Of a stretch of 64,000 bases of DNA, positions 35,183-44,173 are shown piece after piece (positions within the stretch are counted from its first letter, which is position 1; every line of letters begins with the position of its first letter). Source of the stretch: CAIKXD01 sp035439485 (GTDB lineage: Bacteria; Bacteroidota; Bacteroidia; UBA4408); NCBI GenBank assembly GCA_035439485.1, contig DAORKI010000005.1, positions 1-64,000 on the forward strand, written 5' to 3'. Made by a program: the position numbers and the translations under genes. The notes under the pieces are model-generated. The model was not told the origin of the DNA and did not search any database. It was given only the letters and a program-made list of their open reading frames with translations.

Positions 35183-37018
35183 ATGAATAGCTTTGAAGAA
35201 CTTGGATTAGATAACAGAATTATTGATGCTATAAAATCCATGGGTTTTGAAAACCCAACCCCAATACAACAGCAAGCAATACCGCAACTTTTAGCTGAAA
35301 AAAGAGATTTAGTAGGATTGGCACAAACAGGCACAGGAAAAACAGCTGCTTTTGGATTACCTTTGGTACATTTTACTGATTTTAATAAAAGATACACCCA
35401 GGCACTAATAATTTGCCCTACACGTGAACTTTGTTTACAAATTACAAGGGATTTAACAAACTTTTCCTCCAATTATGAAAATGCTAATGTAGTTGCTATT
35501 TATGGCGGTGCAAGCATCGAAAATCAAATTCGTGAAATTAACCGTGGCGCTCAAATAATTGTTGCTACCCCAGGTAGAATGGTCGATATGATTGATCGAG
35601 GAAGAATAAAGTTGAATGCAGTTAAAACCGTTGTACTTGATGAAGCTGATGAAATGCTCAATATGGGTTTTAAAGAAGATCTAGATAACATTTTGTCAGA
35701 AACTCCAGATGAAAAAAATACTTGGCTTTTCAGCGCTACTATGCCTAATGAGGTTGCTCGAATAGCTAAAAACTACATGAGTAATCCAATTGAACTTACT
35801 GTTGGAAAACAAAATCAAGGTGCAGAAAATATTGAACATCGATACTATATGGTGCATGCTCGTGATAAGTATGCTGCACTAAAACGCATTGCCGATTTTA
35901 ATCCTGATATTTTCGGAATTGTGTTTTGCAGAACTAGAATGGAAACTCAAGAAATTGCTGAGCATTTGATTAAAGATGGCTATAATGCCGACTCTTTACA
36001 TGGCGATTTATCTCAACAACAAAGAGATAATGTAATGAAGCGTTATAGAAATAAAACATTACAAATGTTAGTTGCTACTGATGTAGCAGCGCGTGGAATT
36101 GATGTTGATAATGTAACCCATGTCATCAATTATAATTTACCAGATGATCCTGAGGTGTACACACATAGAAGCGGAAGAACAGCTCGTGCTGGTAGATCTG
36201 GAGTGTCTATTGCCATTGTGAACATGAAGGAAATAGGAAAAATTCGTGATATTGAAAGAAAAATTGGTAAACAATTTGTGAAGGATAAATTACCATCAGG
36301 CGTGCAGGTTTGTGAAAAGCAACTCATTAATTTGGTTAACAAAATTCATGATGCTGAAGTTAATGAAACCGAAATTGAAAAGTTTTTACCTCAGGTACAT
36401 GAAATGCTAAAGGACTTATCAAAGGAAGAATTGATAAAAAGAATGCTTTCTGAAGAGTTTAATCGATTTTTAGATTATTATCGTAATGCACCTGATTTAA
36501 ATGCCGATGATAGAAATAAAGAAAGAAAAACCTCAGCTACTGGATACGGAAATGCTGAACCAACAGGAAGGTTTTTTATTAATTTAGGTGAAATTGATGG
36601 TATGGACCAAGATAGCTTTAGAGCTTATGCAGCAGAAGTTGCTGGTATTAATCCTTACGACTTTAAAAGAATAAATATTAAAAGTACTTTTTCATTTTTT
36701 GATGTTGATCCAAAATTGGCAATGAATGTTTACAATAGTTTTCAGTTTAAGAAATTCAATGGACGTAAGATAAGAATAGATCACAGCGATAGTAAAGGTT
36801 CATCATCTGGTGGTGGTGGTGGACAATACCCTGGAAAATCAGATAGTGGAAATAGAAGTGGAAGCATCAGAAGAGATAGAGGAAGTAGTGCGGATAAGAA
36901 AGAAGGCTGGGGCGCAAAAGGCAAAGGAAGTAACGATTTTTATGGTGGCGGAAAAAATCAAAATAGAAATAGCAATTTCAACGAGCCAAAAAGAGAAAAT
37001 AAACGAAGAAGAAATTAA
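35183..37018 (+). CDS. DEAD-box RNA helicase, DeaD/CsdA-like
   Basis: A 611-residue ATP-dependent RNA helicase for ribosome assembly or mRNA remodelling. All motifs are present in order: Q motif NPTPIQQQAIP, Walker A AQTGTGKTAAF, PTRELCLQI, TPGRMVDM, DEAD in VVLDEADEML, SATMP, and VI as HRSGRTARAGRSG, with VATDVAARGIDV before it. Residues about 460-535 form a DbpA-like RNA-binding domain (RFFINLGEIDGMDQD to GRKIRIDHSD). The C-terminal tail is rich in Gly, Arg, Asn and Ser and is probably an unstructured RNA-binding extension. A terminator follows the stop. Confidence 0.95.
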   Translation: MNSFEELGLDNRIIDAIKSMGFENPTPIQQQAIPQLLAEKRDLVGLAQTGTGKTAAFGLPLVHFTDFNKRYTQALIICPTRELCLQITRDLTNFSSNYENANVVAIYGGASIENQIREINRGAQIIVATPGRMVDMIDRGRIKLNAVKTVVLDEADEMLNMGFKEDLDNILSETPDEKNTWLFSATMPNEVARIAKNYMSNPIELTVGKQNQGAENIEHRYYMVHARDKYAALKRIADFNPDIFGIVFCRTRMETQEIAEHLIKDGYNADSLHGDLSQQQRDNVMKRYRNKTLQMLVATDVAARGIDVDNVTHVINYNLPDDPEVYTHRSGRTARAGRSGVSIAIVNMKEIGKIRDIERKIGKQFVKDKLPSGVQVCEKQLINLVNKIHDAEVNETEIEKFLPQVHEMLKDLSKEELIKRMLSEEFNRFLDYYRNAPDLNADDRNKERKTSATGYGNAEPTGRFFINLGEIDGMDQDSFRAYAAEVAGINPYDFKRINIKSTFSFFDVDPKLAMNVYNSFQFKKFNGRKIRIDHSDSKGSSSGGGGGQYPGKSDSGNRSGSIRRDRGSSADKKEGWGAKGKGSNDFYGGGKNQNRNSNFNEPKRENKRRRN

Positions 37019-37041
37019 AATAGTTTCATATTTAACAATTG

Positions 37042-37077
37042 AAAAAAATCTTGGTATAATTATCAAGATTTTTTTTG
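37042..37077 (+). terminator. Terminator after the helicase
   Basis: A 12-bp A+T-rich stem (37042-37053 with 37064-37075) followed by a T tract, 24 bases after the stop codon. Confidence 0.75.
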
Positions 37078-37096
37078 TTTTATAAACATTTTTAGT

Positions 37097-37104
37097 TACC
37101 TTTA
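37097..37104 (+). promoter_or_regulatory. Near-consensus -7 element of T9SS cargo 1
   Basis: TACCTTTA differs from TAnnTTTG by the last base and lies 36 bases before the start codon. Confidence 0.4.
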
Positions 37105-37139
37105 AGGAGTTAATTAGAAACGAAACTAAAACGATTGTT

Positions 37140-38777
37140 ATGAAAAAAATTTACCTATCAATGCTAATTGCATTTCTGAGTTGCATGTTCAACACCAACA
37201 CTCAGGCTCAATGTCCTTTTCCAACTCCGGTTGTGAATGTTGTAAACGGAGTAATTTGTAACGGAGCTCCAGCAATTTTGTCGGTCCCTGATGATTATGA
37301 TTCCTACCAATGGTATTGGGGTACAGTTCCTGTTCCAGTAGCTGCAACTGATTATTCATATTGGGCAGTTACTGAAGGAAGCTATACTTTACATGTTGTT
37401 TTAAATGGCTGTACAGCTATAACCGCACCTGTGTTTGTATCTTCTCCTTTAGTACAACCATTAAATTTTCCTGACACATTGTATTCATGCACAAATGAGT
37501 TACTTGTAACGGTTGATCCAGGTTTGTATGACCAGTTCCTATGGTCAACTGGTGAAACCACCAATTCAAAATTAATCACACAAAGTGGCTTTTATGGAGT
37601 AGGAGCGGGTAATTCAGCATTAAGCTGTGGAGTAGCCGATACATTCTGGGTTGAGCTCAATAAGCCATCTCCTACTGTTAATATCACTACCATTGGTAAC
37701 AATCCTTTTTGCGTAAACACTAGTATAGTATTGGAATCTGATAATGTAAGTGGAAACACATGGAGCAATAATGAAACTACACAATCTATTGTAGTTACAA
37801 CTCCTGGGCTTTACACCGTAACTGTAGAAAACTATTTTGGATGCACCGCAACTGCTTCTGTTCAAGTAGATCAAATAGTTTGTAGTAGTTTAACAAGCCA
37901 GTTTTGTCCAAATTATGGGTTAGTTCAAACTTCAGCTATCATATGCCAGCCAGTAAATGGGGCAATACAGTATGAGTGGAAATTTTCTCAAAATGGAAAT
38001 TTGTACACGACCAGATATTCAACACAAAATTACATAGTTTTACATGGACCAACACCAGCCATTACATGGGGAAACATTTATCAAGTTCAAGTTAAACCAA
38101 TTATTCCAAATGTTGTAACTGATTTTGGAAGTATTTGTGAAATAGGATTAATTAATCAACCTACTCAACAATCTGTACCTTTAACAGAACTGAGGACGCA
38201 AGACTGTGGTAAATTAAATTATAGATATAATAATAATAATAGACTTGTAGCCAACAGTGTTTATCAAGCCATAGCCTATGAATTTGAATTTAAAAATCCA
38301 AATAATGGAAATGTCGTTGCTACTAAAGTGGTTGCAAATCCAGTATGCTTCTTAAATACGGTTACACCTGCACTTCCATTTCCAGCGCAGTATAATGTTA
38401 GGGTTCGTGTACTTTACGGTGGTGTTTGGGGAAATTATGGTAATTCATGCCTTATAGGGATAATAGGCCTTAATAAAGATGAAAATGATGTAGAAAATCT
38501 TATTGACAACCAAGAATTAGAAGTTAATGATTACTTCTTTATTGCTGGTGCTTTTCCAAATCCATACAATGAATCAGCTACGCTCAGTATTTCTTCCTCA
38601 TTAAATGAATCTATGAGTGTATTTGTGACAGATATAACAGGAAAAAGGGTGGAGGACTTTAATGCAAACTCTAATACCAATATAGTTTTTGGCGAGGCTT
38701 ATACCAAAGGTTTATATTTCATAAAAGTTGTCAGCGCAAATGGTAATGTTCAAAATCTAAAATTATTAAAAAATTAA
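37140..38777 (+). CDS. T9SS type A cargo protein 1
   Basis: A 545-residue exported protein: signal peptide (about 1-23, ending AQA), a series of Ig-like beta modules and a C-terminal sorting domain (about 465-545). The sorting domain has the PNPYNESATL start, VTDITGKRVEDF and the KGLYFIKVVSANG...KLLKN end typical of type A T9SS signals, so the protein should cross the outer membrane. Paired Cys and many Thr/Ser suggest an extracellular adhesin. Residues from about 40 onward are homologous to the C-terminal 510 residues of the next gene. No catalytic motif is visible. Confidence 0.88.
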   Translation: MKKIYLSMLIAFLSCMFNTNTQAQCPFPTPVVNVVNGVICNGAPAILSVPDDYDSYQWYWGTVPVPVAATDYSYWAVTEGSYTLHVVLNGCTAITAPVFVSSPLVQPLNFPDTLYSCTNELLVTVDPGLYDQFLWSTGETTNSKLITQSGFYGVGAGNSALSCGVADTFWVELNKPSPTVNITTIGNNPFCVNTSIVLESDNVSGNTWSNNETTQSIVVTTPGLYTVTVENYFGCTATASVQVDQIVCSSLTSQFCPNYGLVQTSAIICQPVNGAIQYEWKFSQNGNLYTTRYSTQNYIVLHGPTPAITWGNIYQVQVKPIIPNVVTDFGSICEIGLINQPTQQSVPLTELRTQDCGKLNYRYNNNNRLVANSVYQAIAYEFEFKNPNNGNVVATKVVANPVCFLNTVTPALPFPAQYNVRVRVLYGGVWGNYGNSCLIGIIGLNKDENDVENLIDNQELEVNDYFFIAGAFPNPYNESATLSISSSLNESMSVFVTDITGKRVEDFNANSNTNIVFGEAYTKGLYFIKVVSANGNVQNLKLLKN

Positions 38778-38811
38778 TCTAAAATAAAAAATCAGTTTTT
38801 TTTATTAACAA

Positions 38812-38844
38812 TTGCGCGTTCATTAAAGCTGTTTGTTATATTTG
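38812..38844 (+). promoter_or_regulatory. Promoter of T9SS cargo 2
   Basis: TTG (38812-38814), a 22-base spacer and a perfect TATATTTG (38837-38844) form a good Bacteroidota promoter, with a leader of about 45 bases before the ATG at 38894. Confidence 0.6.
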
Positions 38845-38893
38845 TAGAAGATTATCAATTAGAATTATTAATTATTAACCAAAATCAAATCAT

Positions 38894-41380
38894 ATGAAAA
38901 AAGTCTATTTATTATTACTGGTCACCTTTTTTGCATTTGCAGGTGCTAGAAACTCTGCAATTGCTGGCTGCTCAACAACCATTGATGTATGGGATGTACT
39001 AAGCCCAACAAGTTCATTGTATCCTTTTGGCATTGTCACTGGATCTTATTCAGGAAGTAGTGTTTTAAGTGGGGATTTATTTTATGAAGGTAATTATCTT
39101 CAAACATATGAATCTGTTGATGGAACAATTTTTTTATTCGACTTATTGCCTGGTAATTACATCTTCAATTTTTGTGGTGGTTCCGAAAGTTTTACTATTT
39201 TTCCAATACCTTGCGATATAAGTATTTTAAATATTAGTTCACTTGATGTTTCAGGAGCAGGTTGTTCAGCAAATGGTCAAATTGACCTTACCGTTGGAAG
39301 TTCATCGATGGGCATGCCTTATTATTACAATCTCACTGAAATATTGTCAAACATCGAATATACTGGAACTGATGATGGTTTTGGAATTATTTCAATTACA
39401 GGTTTACCCCCAGGAGTATATTCATTGTTTGTTTCAACTGATATGGATGTGTTAAATTCAACCTGTAATGCAAATGATTTGATTATTATTAATGAGCCTT
39501 CTTGTGATATGGCTATACAAAATAGTGGATCAAATAGTGCATCAGCACAAGGAGCAAGCGATGGAAGTATTTATGCAGAAATTACAGGTAGTTCATGTAT
39601 TCCTACAGCCCCAGGTGGTACACCTGTATATAATGTTTATGTTGAATTTAATGGAGGTTTTCTTGCCGACATGGTTTATAATTCCATTACCGGAGATTAT
39701 GAGTTAACAGGTTTAGCAGCAGGTGACTACACCATTGTAGCGGATAATAGCGGAGATGGTTCTTGCTTTGTATCTACTGTGATAACAGTTGATGAGCCTA
39801 CTGGTTGTAATTTAGCTTCACCTACAGTATTGGCTGTGAATACAACAATTTGCAATGGAGCACCAGCTATTTTATCTGTTCCTGATATTTATGCTTCTTA
39901 TCAATGGGTTTACAATGGCAGTTACTTAATTCCAGTTGGTTTTGTTGGAACTGACCACGAATATTGGGCATACTTAGAAGGAGCATACGCAGTAATTGTG
40001 ACTGACAACAATGGCTGTACTGCAACTTCAAATGAAGTGTTTGTTTCTGCTCCATTATCACCACAAATTAATTTCCCTGATACAATTTATTCTTGTACAA
40101 ATCAAGTTACTATTACTGCACCATCTGCTTTTGATACATTTATTTGGAGCACCAATGCAACTACTTCTTCTATTACTGTAACTACTGATGGTTGGTATGG
40201 TTTAGGTGCTGGTATCAATGCATTAACTTGTGGTGTAGTTGATACTTTTTATGTATCATTAAATAATACAGCTCCAACCGCAGAAATTACAGTTATTGGA
40301 AACAATCCTTTCTGCACAGGAACTTCAATTACATTACAATCTAACTCTGCTGTAAACAATTTATGGAACACAGGTGCTACAACGCAATCAATTTCAGTTA
40401 ATTCTACAGGTAATTATACATTACAAGTGAGCAATACTATTGGTTGTACTGCAACAGCTAGCGTAGATGTAACTTCTCAAAATTGCGTACCAAGTACTCA
40501 ATTAGCTAATGGTGTTTGTGGCAATATGAGCTATGTTAGAACATCTGCCATTACTTGTGTAACTGTTTCAGGCGCTACTCAATATGAATGGGAGTTTAGC
40601 AACAATAATGGTGTATATGCAACTAAATTATCTACTACCAATTATATCGGTTTGCATGGTGTTAGCCCTATCTTAAATTGGGGTACAACATGGACAGTGA
40701 GAGTAAGAGCCTATATAGGATCAAATGCTGGCGTATTTAGCAATCCATGCACCATTGGAATTATTACTGACCCTGCAATTACTGGTGTTCCTTTAACACA
40801 ATTAAGAGTTCAAGATTGTGGTAAATTAAATTATCGTATCAATGCTGATAATAGAATTATTACAACTCCAATTTCTGGTGCTATCCAATACGAATTTGAG
40901 TTTACTGATATGAATAATGTTGTTGTTGCAGTTGTACAAAGAGTAAACAATGTATTGTATTTTAATACAATGAATCCAATTTTACCTTTCCCTGCACAAT
41001 ATAATGTAAGAACTAAAGCTAAATTAGGTTCTGTTTGGGGTTCATACGGTCAAGCCTGCTTGATTGGAATTATTGGCTTAAATAGAGATGCTGTTGAAAC
41101 TGAATCTAGCGAAGATATTTCAGTTGTTGCTCCATATTTTGATTTAACAGCAATGCCAAATCCTTATGATGTGATGACTTCAATTGTAATCAACTCATCA
41201 ATCGATGAAAATGTATATATTCAGTTTTACGATATGACTGGTAAATTGGTGGATGATATTAAAGTTACCACTAATAGCCGCTTTGATGTTGGTGCCAATT
41301 TAAGTAAAGGTATTTATTTATTAAAGGCTAAAACTGATAGTGGAAACCAATTAACTACCAAATTAGTTAAAACAAATTAA
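38894..41380 (+). CDS. T9SS type A cargo protein 2
   Basis: An 828-residue exported protein with a signal peptide (about 1-24). The N-terminal part (about 25-315) has SprB-like repeat modules with ITGLPPGVYSL and LTGLAAGDYTIVADN strand ends. It is followed by a region homologous to the first T9SS cargo (from CNGAPAILSVP at residue 320). The C-terminal sorting domain is PNPYDVMTS through DMTGKLVDD to SKGIYLLKAKTDSG and LVKTN. It is therefore an elongated surface protein exported by T9SS, larger than its neighbour by an added N-terminal block. A strong terminator follows. The ligand is unknown. Confidence 0.88.
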   Translation: MKKVYLLLLVTFFAFAGARNSAIAGCSTTIDVWDVLSPTSSLYPFGIVTGSYSGSSVLSGDLFYEGNYLQTYESVDGTIFLFDLLPGNYIFNFCGGSESFTIFPIPCDISILNISSLDVSGAGCSANGQIDLTVGSSSMGMPYYYNLTEILSNIEYTGTDDGFGIISITGLPPGVYSLFVSTDMDVLNSTCNANDLIIINEPSCDMAIQNSGSNSASAQGASDGSIYAEITGSSCIPTAPGGTPVYNVYVEFNGGFLADMVYNSITGDYELTGLAAGDYTIVADNSGDGSCFVSTVITVDEPTGCNLASPTVLAVNTTICNGAPAILSVPDIYASYQWVYNGSYLIPVGFVGTDHEYWAYLEGAYAVIVTDNNGCTATSNEVFVSAPLSPQINFPDTIYSCTNQVTITAPSAFDTFIWSTNATTSSITVTTDGWYGLGAGINALTCGVVDTFYVSLNNTAPTAEITVIGNNPFCTGTSITLQSNSAVNNLWNTGATTQSISVNSTGNYTLQVSNTIGCTATASVDVTSQNCVPSTQLANGVCGNMSYVRTSAITCVTVSGATQYEWEFSNNNGVYATKLSTTNYIGLHGVSPILNWGTTWTVRVRAYIGSNAGVFSNPCTIGIITDPAITGVPLTQLRVQDCGKLNYRINADNRIITTPISGAIQYEFEFTDMNNVVVAVVQRVNNVLYFNTMNPILPFPAQYNVRTKAKLGSVWGSYGQACLIGIIGLNRDAVETESSEDISVVAPYFDLTAMPNPYDVMTSIVINSSIDENVYIQFYDMTGKLVDDIKVTTNSRFDVGANLSKGIYLLKAKTDSGNQLTTKLVKTN

Positions 41381-41401
41381 TAGGTTTAGTTTTTTATTAA
41401 G

Positions 41402-41433
41402 GCCCGAGTTCTTTCAAAGACTCGGGCTTTTTT
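41402..41433 (+). terminator. Rho-independent terminator after T9SS cargo 2
   Basis: A G+C-rich 8-bp stem (41402-41409 with 41420-41427), a 10-base loop and a run of T. Confidence 0.92.
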
Positions 41434-41612
41434 ATTTTCAATATTTTAGAAAATGATTATACTTTACCGATTAAAGCACACGCATCCTTTTCTAGCCAAT
41501 CCGAAAATTAATACCACTTACAGGTATTTTTTTTGTCCTCTTGCTCAAACAATTTGGAAAAATTAAATATGGAATGTCATAAGTCGAAACTAATTAGAAA
41601 TAATACGAAAGT

Positions 41613-41634
41613 GAAATGGTCTTTAGACCATTTC
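41613..41634. repeat. Perfect short palindrome in intergenic DNA
   Basis: A perfect 10-bp inverted repeat (41613-41622 with 41625-41634) with a two-base centre. A 2-base loop is too tight for a normal RNA hairpin, so a protein-binding site is an alternative. Confidence 0.5.
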
Positions 41635-41649
41635 AAACTGAGGTAAATG

Positions 41650-41704
41650 CCGATGATAATTTGTTACACCAAATTTATTTGGTATATTACAAATATCATA
41701 TCGG
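41650..41704. other. Imperfect hairpin in intergenic DNA
   Basis: A nested structure: an inner perfect stem (41668-41673 with 41678-41683), then further pairing of 41659-41663 with 41690-41694 and of 41650-41652 with 41702-41704, with small bulges. Together with the palindrome 16 bases upstream it makes the 41434-41878 gap structured, although no gene is visible there. Confidence 0.4.
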
Positions 41705-41878
41705 TATAATACAACAAGGCAATCAATATTTCGAACTAAATATTAAGTGTGAACAGTAAAATCCTTGAAATATAGCATTGTTTACATAATTCATTTTTGA
41801 CTGAAGTATAAGCACTTTATGCTCAAAAATAATGCTTCATAAATTATTGATGATGAAATTTTCCTTAAGTGATATTGC

Positions 41879-41908
41879 AAAAAAAAGCAACCATTTTGGT
41901 TGCTTTTT
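41879..41908 (-). terminator. Terminator of the minus-strand Spy-like gene
   Basis: A stem with core 41887-41893 and 41897-41903 and flanking A/T runs. It lies 5 bases after the stop of the minus-strand gene, and the A run on the plus strand is the U tract of the minus transcript. It can work in both directions. Confidence 0.85.
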
Positions 41909-41912
41909 GCAG

Positions 41913-42368
41913 TTAATCATCTATTCCTTCCTTCACATCTTCAACAGGTTGTGTTCCTTGCTTTTTGGAGGCTTCTTTTCTTTTGACTTTCCAAGCATCG
42001 AATTGTGTAGGACTTAAAACCTTTTTTAAACCTTCATTAAATATTTTACGACTTTTTACAGCCTCTGCTTTGATTTTTTCTTTATCACCATTTGATTGTA
42101 CTCGCACATTTTCCATGGTTTTAAAATGGTCTAACGCTAAACTTCTTACCTTAACTTTTTGTGCTTCTTCTAATTTAATGGCTTCATTTATTTTTACCAT
42201 AAATTTATCCGCTTTTTGATCAGGAGTAGCATGTGGTTTGCCTTTTTTGTTACCTTCCTTTTGTGTGTTGGTAACCTTTGATGATTTATTTTCAACTGTT
42301 TGTGCTTCTTGGGCCCATGCAAAATAAGTGGCAAAAACTAAACTAGCTGCAATGATTGATTTTTTCAT
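41913..42368 (-). CDS. Small exported helical protein, Spy-like
   Basis: A 151-residue protein with a signal peptide (about 1-19, ending AWAQ). The mature part is very rich in Lys, Glu and Ala, and forms long amphipathic helices. The segment from ADKFMVKINEAIKLEEAQKV to FNEGLKKVLSPTQFDAWKVK resembles the Spy/CpxP-type periplasmic chaperone pattern, in which LTPEQ-like motifs recur. I see no catalytic residues. It could bind envelope proteins or metals; both are inferences. The next minus-strand gene, an HPt protein, lies 76 bases upstream. Confidence 0.75.
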   Translation of the reverse strand: MKKSIIAASLVFATYFAWAQEAQTVENKSSKVTNTQKEGNKKGKPHATPDQKADKFMVKINEAIKLEEAQKVKVRSLALDHFKTMENVRVQSNGDKEKIKAEAVKSRKIFNEGLKKVLSPTQFDAWKVKRKEASKKQGTQPVEDVKEGIDD

Positions 42369-42444
42369 ATTTATGTTATTTTGGTTCAGTATTAAGATGA
42401 CTAATGTTTAATGAAGTTTAAAATTGAATTGTTAAAAGTTGCTT

Positions 42445-42828
42445 TTATTTACTTTTTTGTAATCTTAAAATTTCTACTTCTAAATCTATAAATAATTGCT
42501 CAATACCTCTAACAACAATATTTACATACTTTGGTAATTGCTCAATATTGGTGCTTTCTTTTCCATTTTGTTCGATGTATAAAAATAAATCTTTTAATTG
42601 ATTGAGTCCTAAATTGCCAACGCTTGACTTTAATTTATGGGCAGTTTTACCAAGCATTTCCCACTCATTATTATTCAAATGAGTGTTAAGATTGTGCATA
42701 TCCTTAGGAACTTCGCTTTTGAAAATGGATAGTACCTCCAAAACAATTTCTGAATTATTGTCCATCAATTGCATCAGGTAACTTAAATCAGGCTTCTCAA
42801 ATTGAATCGAATCTTCCATAGTGAACAC
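42445..42828 (-). CDS. Orphan HPt phosphotransfer protein
   Basis: A 127-residue single-domain histidine phosphotransfer protein. The phospho-acceptor is His64 in KTAHKLKSSVGNLGLNQL, in the usual four-helix-bundle setting. It has no kinase or receiver domain, so it must work in trans between a hybrid kinase and a response regulator. The alternative start at the fourth codon (MEDSIQ) is plausible and would make this residue His61. The degenerate HPt of the hybrid kinase at 1200-4049 shares the KLKSxVxNLGL core, and this protein is a candidate to replace it. Confidence 0.9.
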   Translation of the reverse strand: MFTMEDSIQFEKPDLSYLMQLMDNNSEIVLEVLSIFKSEVPKDMHNLNTHLNNNEWEMLGKTAHKLKSSVGNLGLNQLKDLFLYIEQNGKESTNIEQLPKYVNIVVRGIEQLFIDLEVEILRLQKSK

Positions 42829-43003
42829 TTATTATATTATTGTTTTTTTATACTCAATCAGTGACATCATTGTTATTCTCGAATATCGGCTTAAAATTAA
42901 TAAAAAAAACATACGCTATCAAGTTTCTAATTTAAATCTTAAAAATGATAATTTAAACAAATTAATGTTGGTTTTATTTTTCGAGAAATATAAACATTGT
43001 ACT

Positions 43004-43011
43004 TACCTTTG
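43004..43011 (+). promoter_or_regulatory. -7 element of the LamG protein gene
   Basis: TACCTTTG, a full match to TAnnTTTG, 19 bases before the start codon. Confidence 0.55.
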
Positions 43012-43030
43012 AAAAAATTAAACCTATTTT

Positions 43031-43990
43031 ATGAAAAAAACATATTTATTAATTATCATTTTCCTAAGCATCTTATCCCAAGGTAAGGCTCAAGTAAACT
43101 TAAATTTTGGACTCATTGCACAGTATTATTTTACTGATGAAAGCCTTGATGACACTGGTCCCAATGTGTTAAATTTAATAAATAATAATGGCGCTACACC
43201 TGCAGCAGACAGATTTGGAATTCAGAATAATGCATATTTATTTGATGGGTTTGATGATTATTTATCTACATCAAACAACAGTGTTCTAACATTAGGCTAT
43301 GGGGCTACTATTTCTATGTGGGTGAATTTAAATGATGTAACATCAAATCAAAAACTAATTGGAAAGTTAACAACTCCGCCAATCTCCATCGATGGAGGTT
43401 ATTTAATTGGTGTAGAAAATGGCCAATTTAAAATTGAAACTTGGGTTGTAGGGAGTGTTCCTTATTCACTTACCGCTGGAAATATATCAGTAAATCAATG
43501 GACGCATGTAGCTGTTACTTTTCAATCAACGAATTACTTAACTTTGTATTTAAATGGCCAAGCTATTGATTCGGTAATGGTTTCAGATGCTTTGGAAGCT
43601 AATTCAAACGATTTAATTATTGGCGCAGCTCCATGGGATCAAGCTTATTTTCAAACCGATGGAACTATCGATGATATTAGAATTTATAATAGGGAAATTA
43701 ATACAGCTGAAATAAATGCACTGTATTCAGAAGTGGTTACTGGAAATAATCAATTAAAATCAAATGATATTAGTTTTTATAATAATAACGGAGTTTACAC
43801 TATAAATGCACCTCAAAAACAAAAAATTTCAAGCATGCTATTAACTGATGCAAGTGGTAAGGTACTCGAATTTCAGCAATTAAATAATGTTCAAACTCAA
43901 CTAATAGATTTAACCAATTTTGCTAAAGGAATTTACTTTGCACATATTTGCACTGATAAAGGTACCGTTGCTTTAAAATTGACTAATTAA
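43031..43990 (+). CDS. LamG-domain secreted protein with T9SS sorting domain
   Basis: A 319-residue exported protein with a signal peptide (about 1-21, ending GKAQ). It has one LamG/concanavalin A-like domain (about 28-235), with the YLFDGFDDYLST strand, ISMWVNL, WTHVAVTF and TIDDIRIYNREIN signature. The C terminus (about 248-319), with LLTDASGKVLEF and FAKGIYFAHICTDKG, resembles a T9SS type A sorting domain, though shorter and less typical. It should be secreted and may bind carbohydrate. A long hairpin follows the stop. Confidence 0.87.
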   Translation: MKKTYLLIIIFLSILSQGKAQVNLNFGLIAQYYFTDESLDDTGPNVLNLINNNGATPAADRFGIQNNAYLFDGFDDYLSTSNNSVLTLGYGATISMWVNLNDVTSNQKLIGKLTTPPISIDGGYLIGVENGQFKIETWVVGSVPYSLTAGNISVNQWTHVAVTFQSTNYLTLYLNGQAIDSVMVSDALEANSNDLIIGAAPWDQAYFQTDGTIDDIRIYNREINTAEINALYSEVVTGNNQLKSNDISFYNNNGVYTINAPQKQKISSMLLTDASGKVLEFQQLNNVQTQLIDLTNFAKGIYFAHICTDKGTVALKLTN

Positions 43991-43992
43991 AT

Positions 43993-44054
43993 ATGCAAAA
44001 ATCTTTGTAAATAGCTCGTTGCCATGCATGTAACGAGCTATTTACTTTTTGCAT
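43993..44054 (+). terminator. Long terminator hairpin
   Basis: A perfect 14-bp inner stem (44007-44020 with 44032-44045) plus a 9-bp outer stem (43993-44001 with 44046-44054) and an 11-base loop. It follows the LamG gene stop by 3 bases. The T tract lies within the outer stem. Confidence 0.82.
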
Positions 44055-44173
44055 AAGTCACAACCTATGAATCAAGGTTGCAAATTTATTTTTGGAATAA
44101 AATACAAATTCTTTCAAATATTTTTTGTATCATTATTTCACCTTTAAGTTATTATAATTATTGATTCTAAAAA

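Noticed and set aside
41832..42017. 61-codon plus-strand frame
   Set aside because: It runs through the terminator and antisense into the Spy-like gene.
42821..43012. 63-codon open frame between the HPt and LamG genes
   Set aside because: Low-complexity, rich in Asn, Lys and Ile; it overlaps the LamG promoter and the start of the HPt gene.
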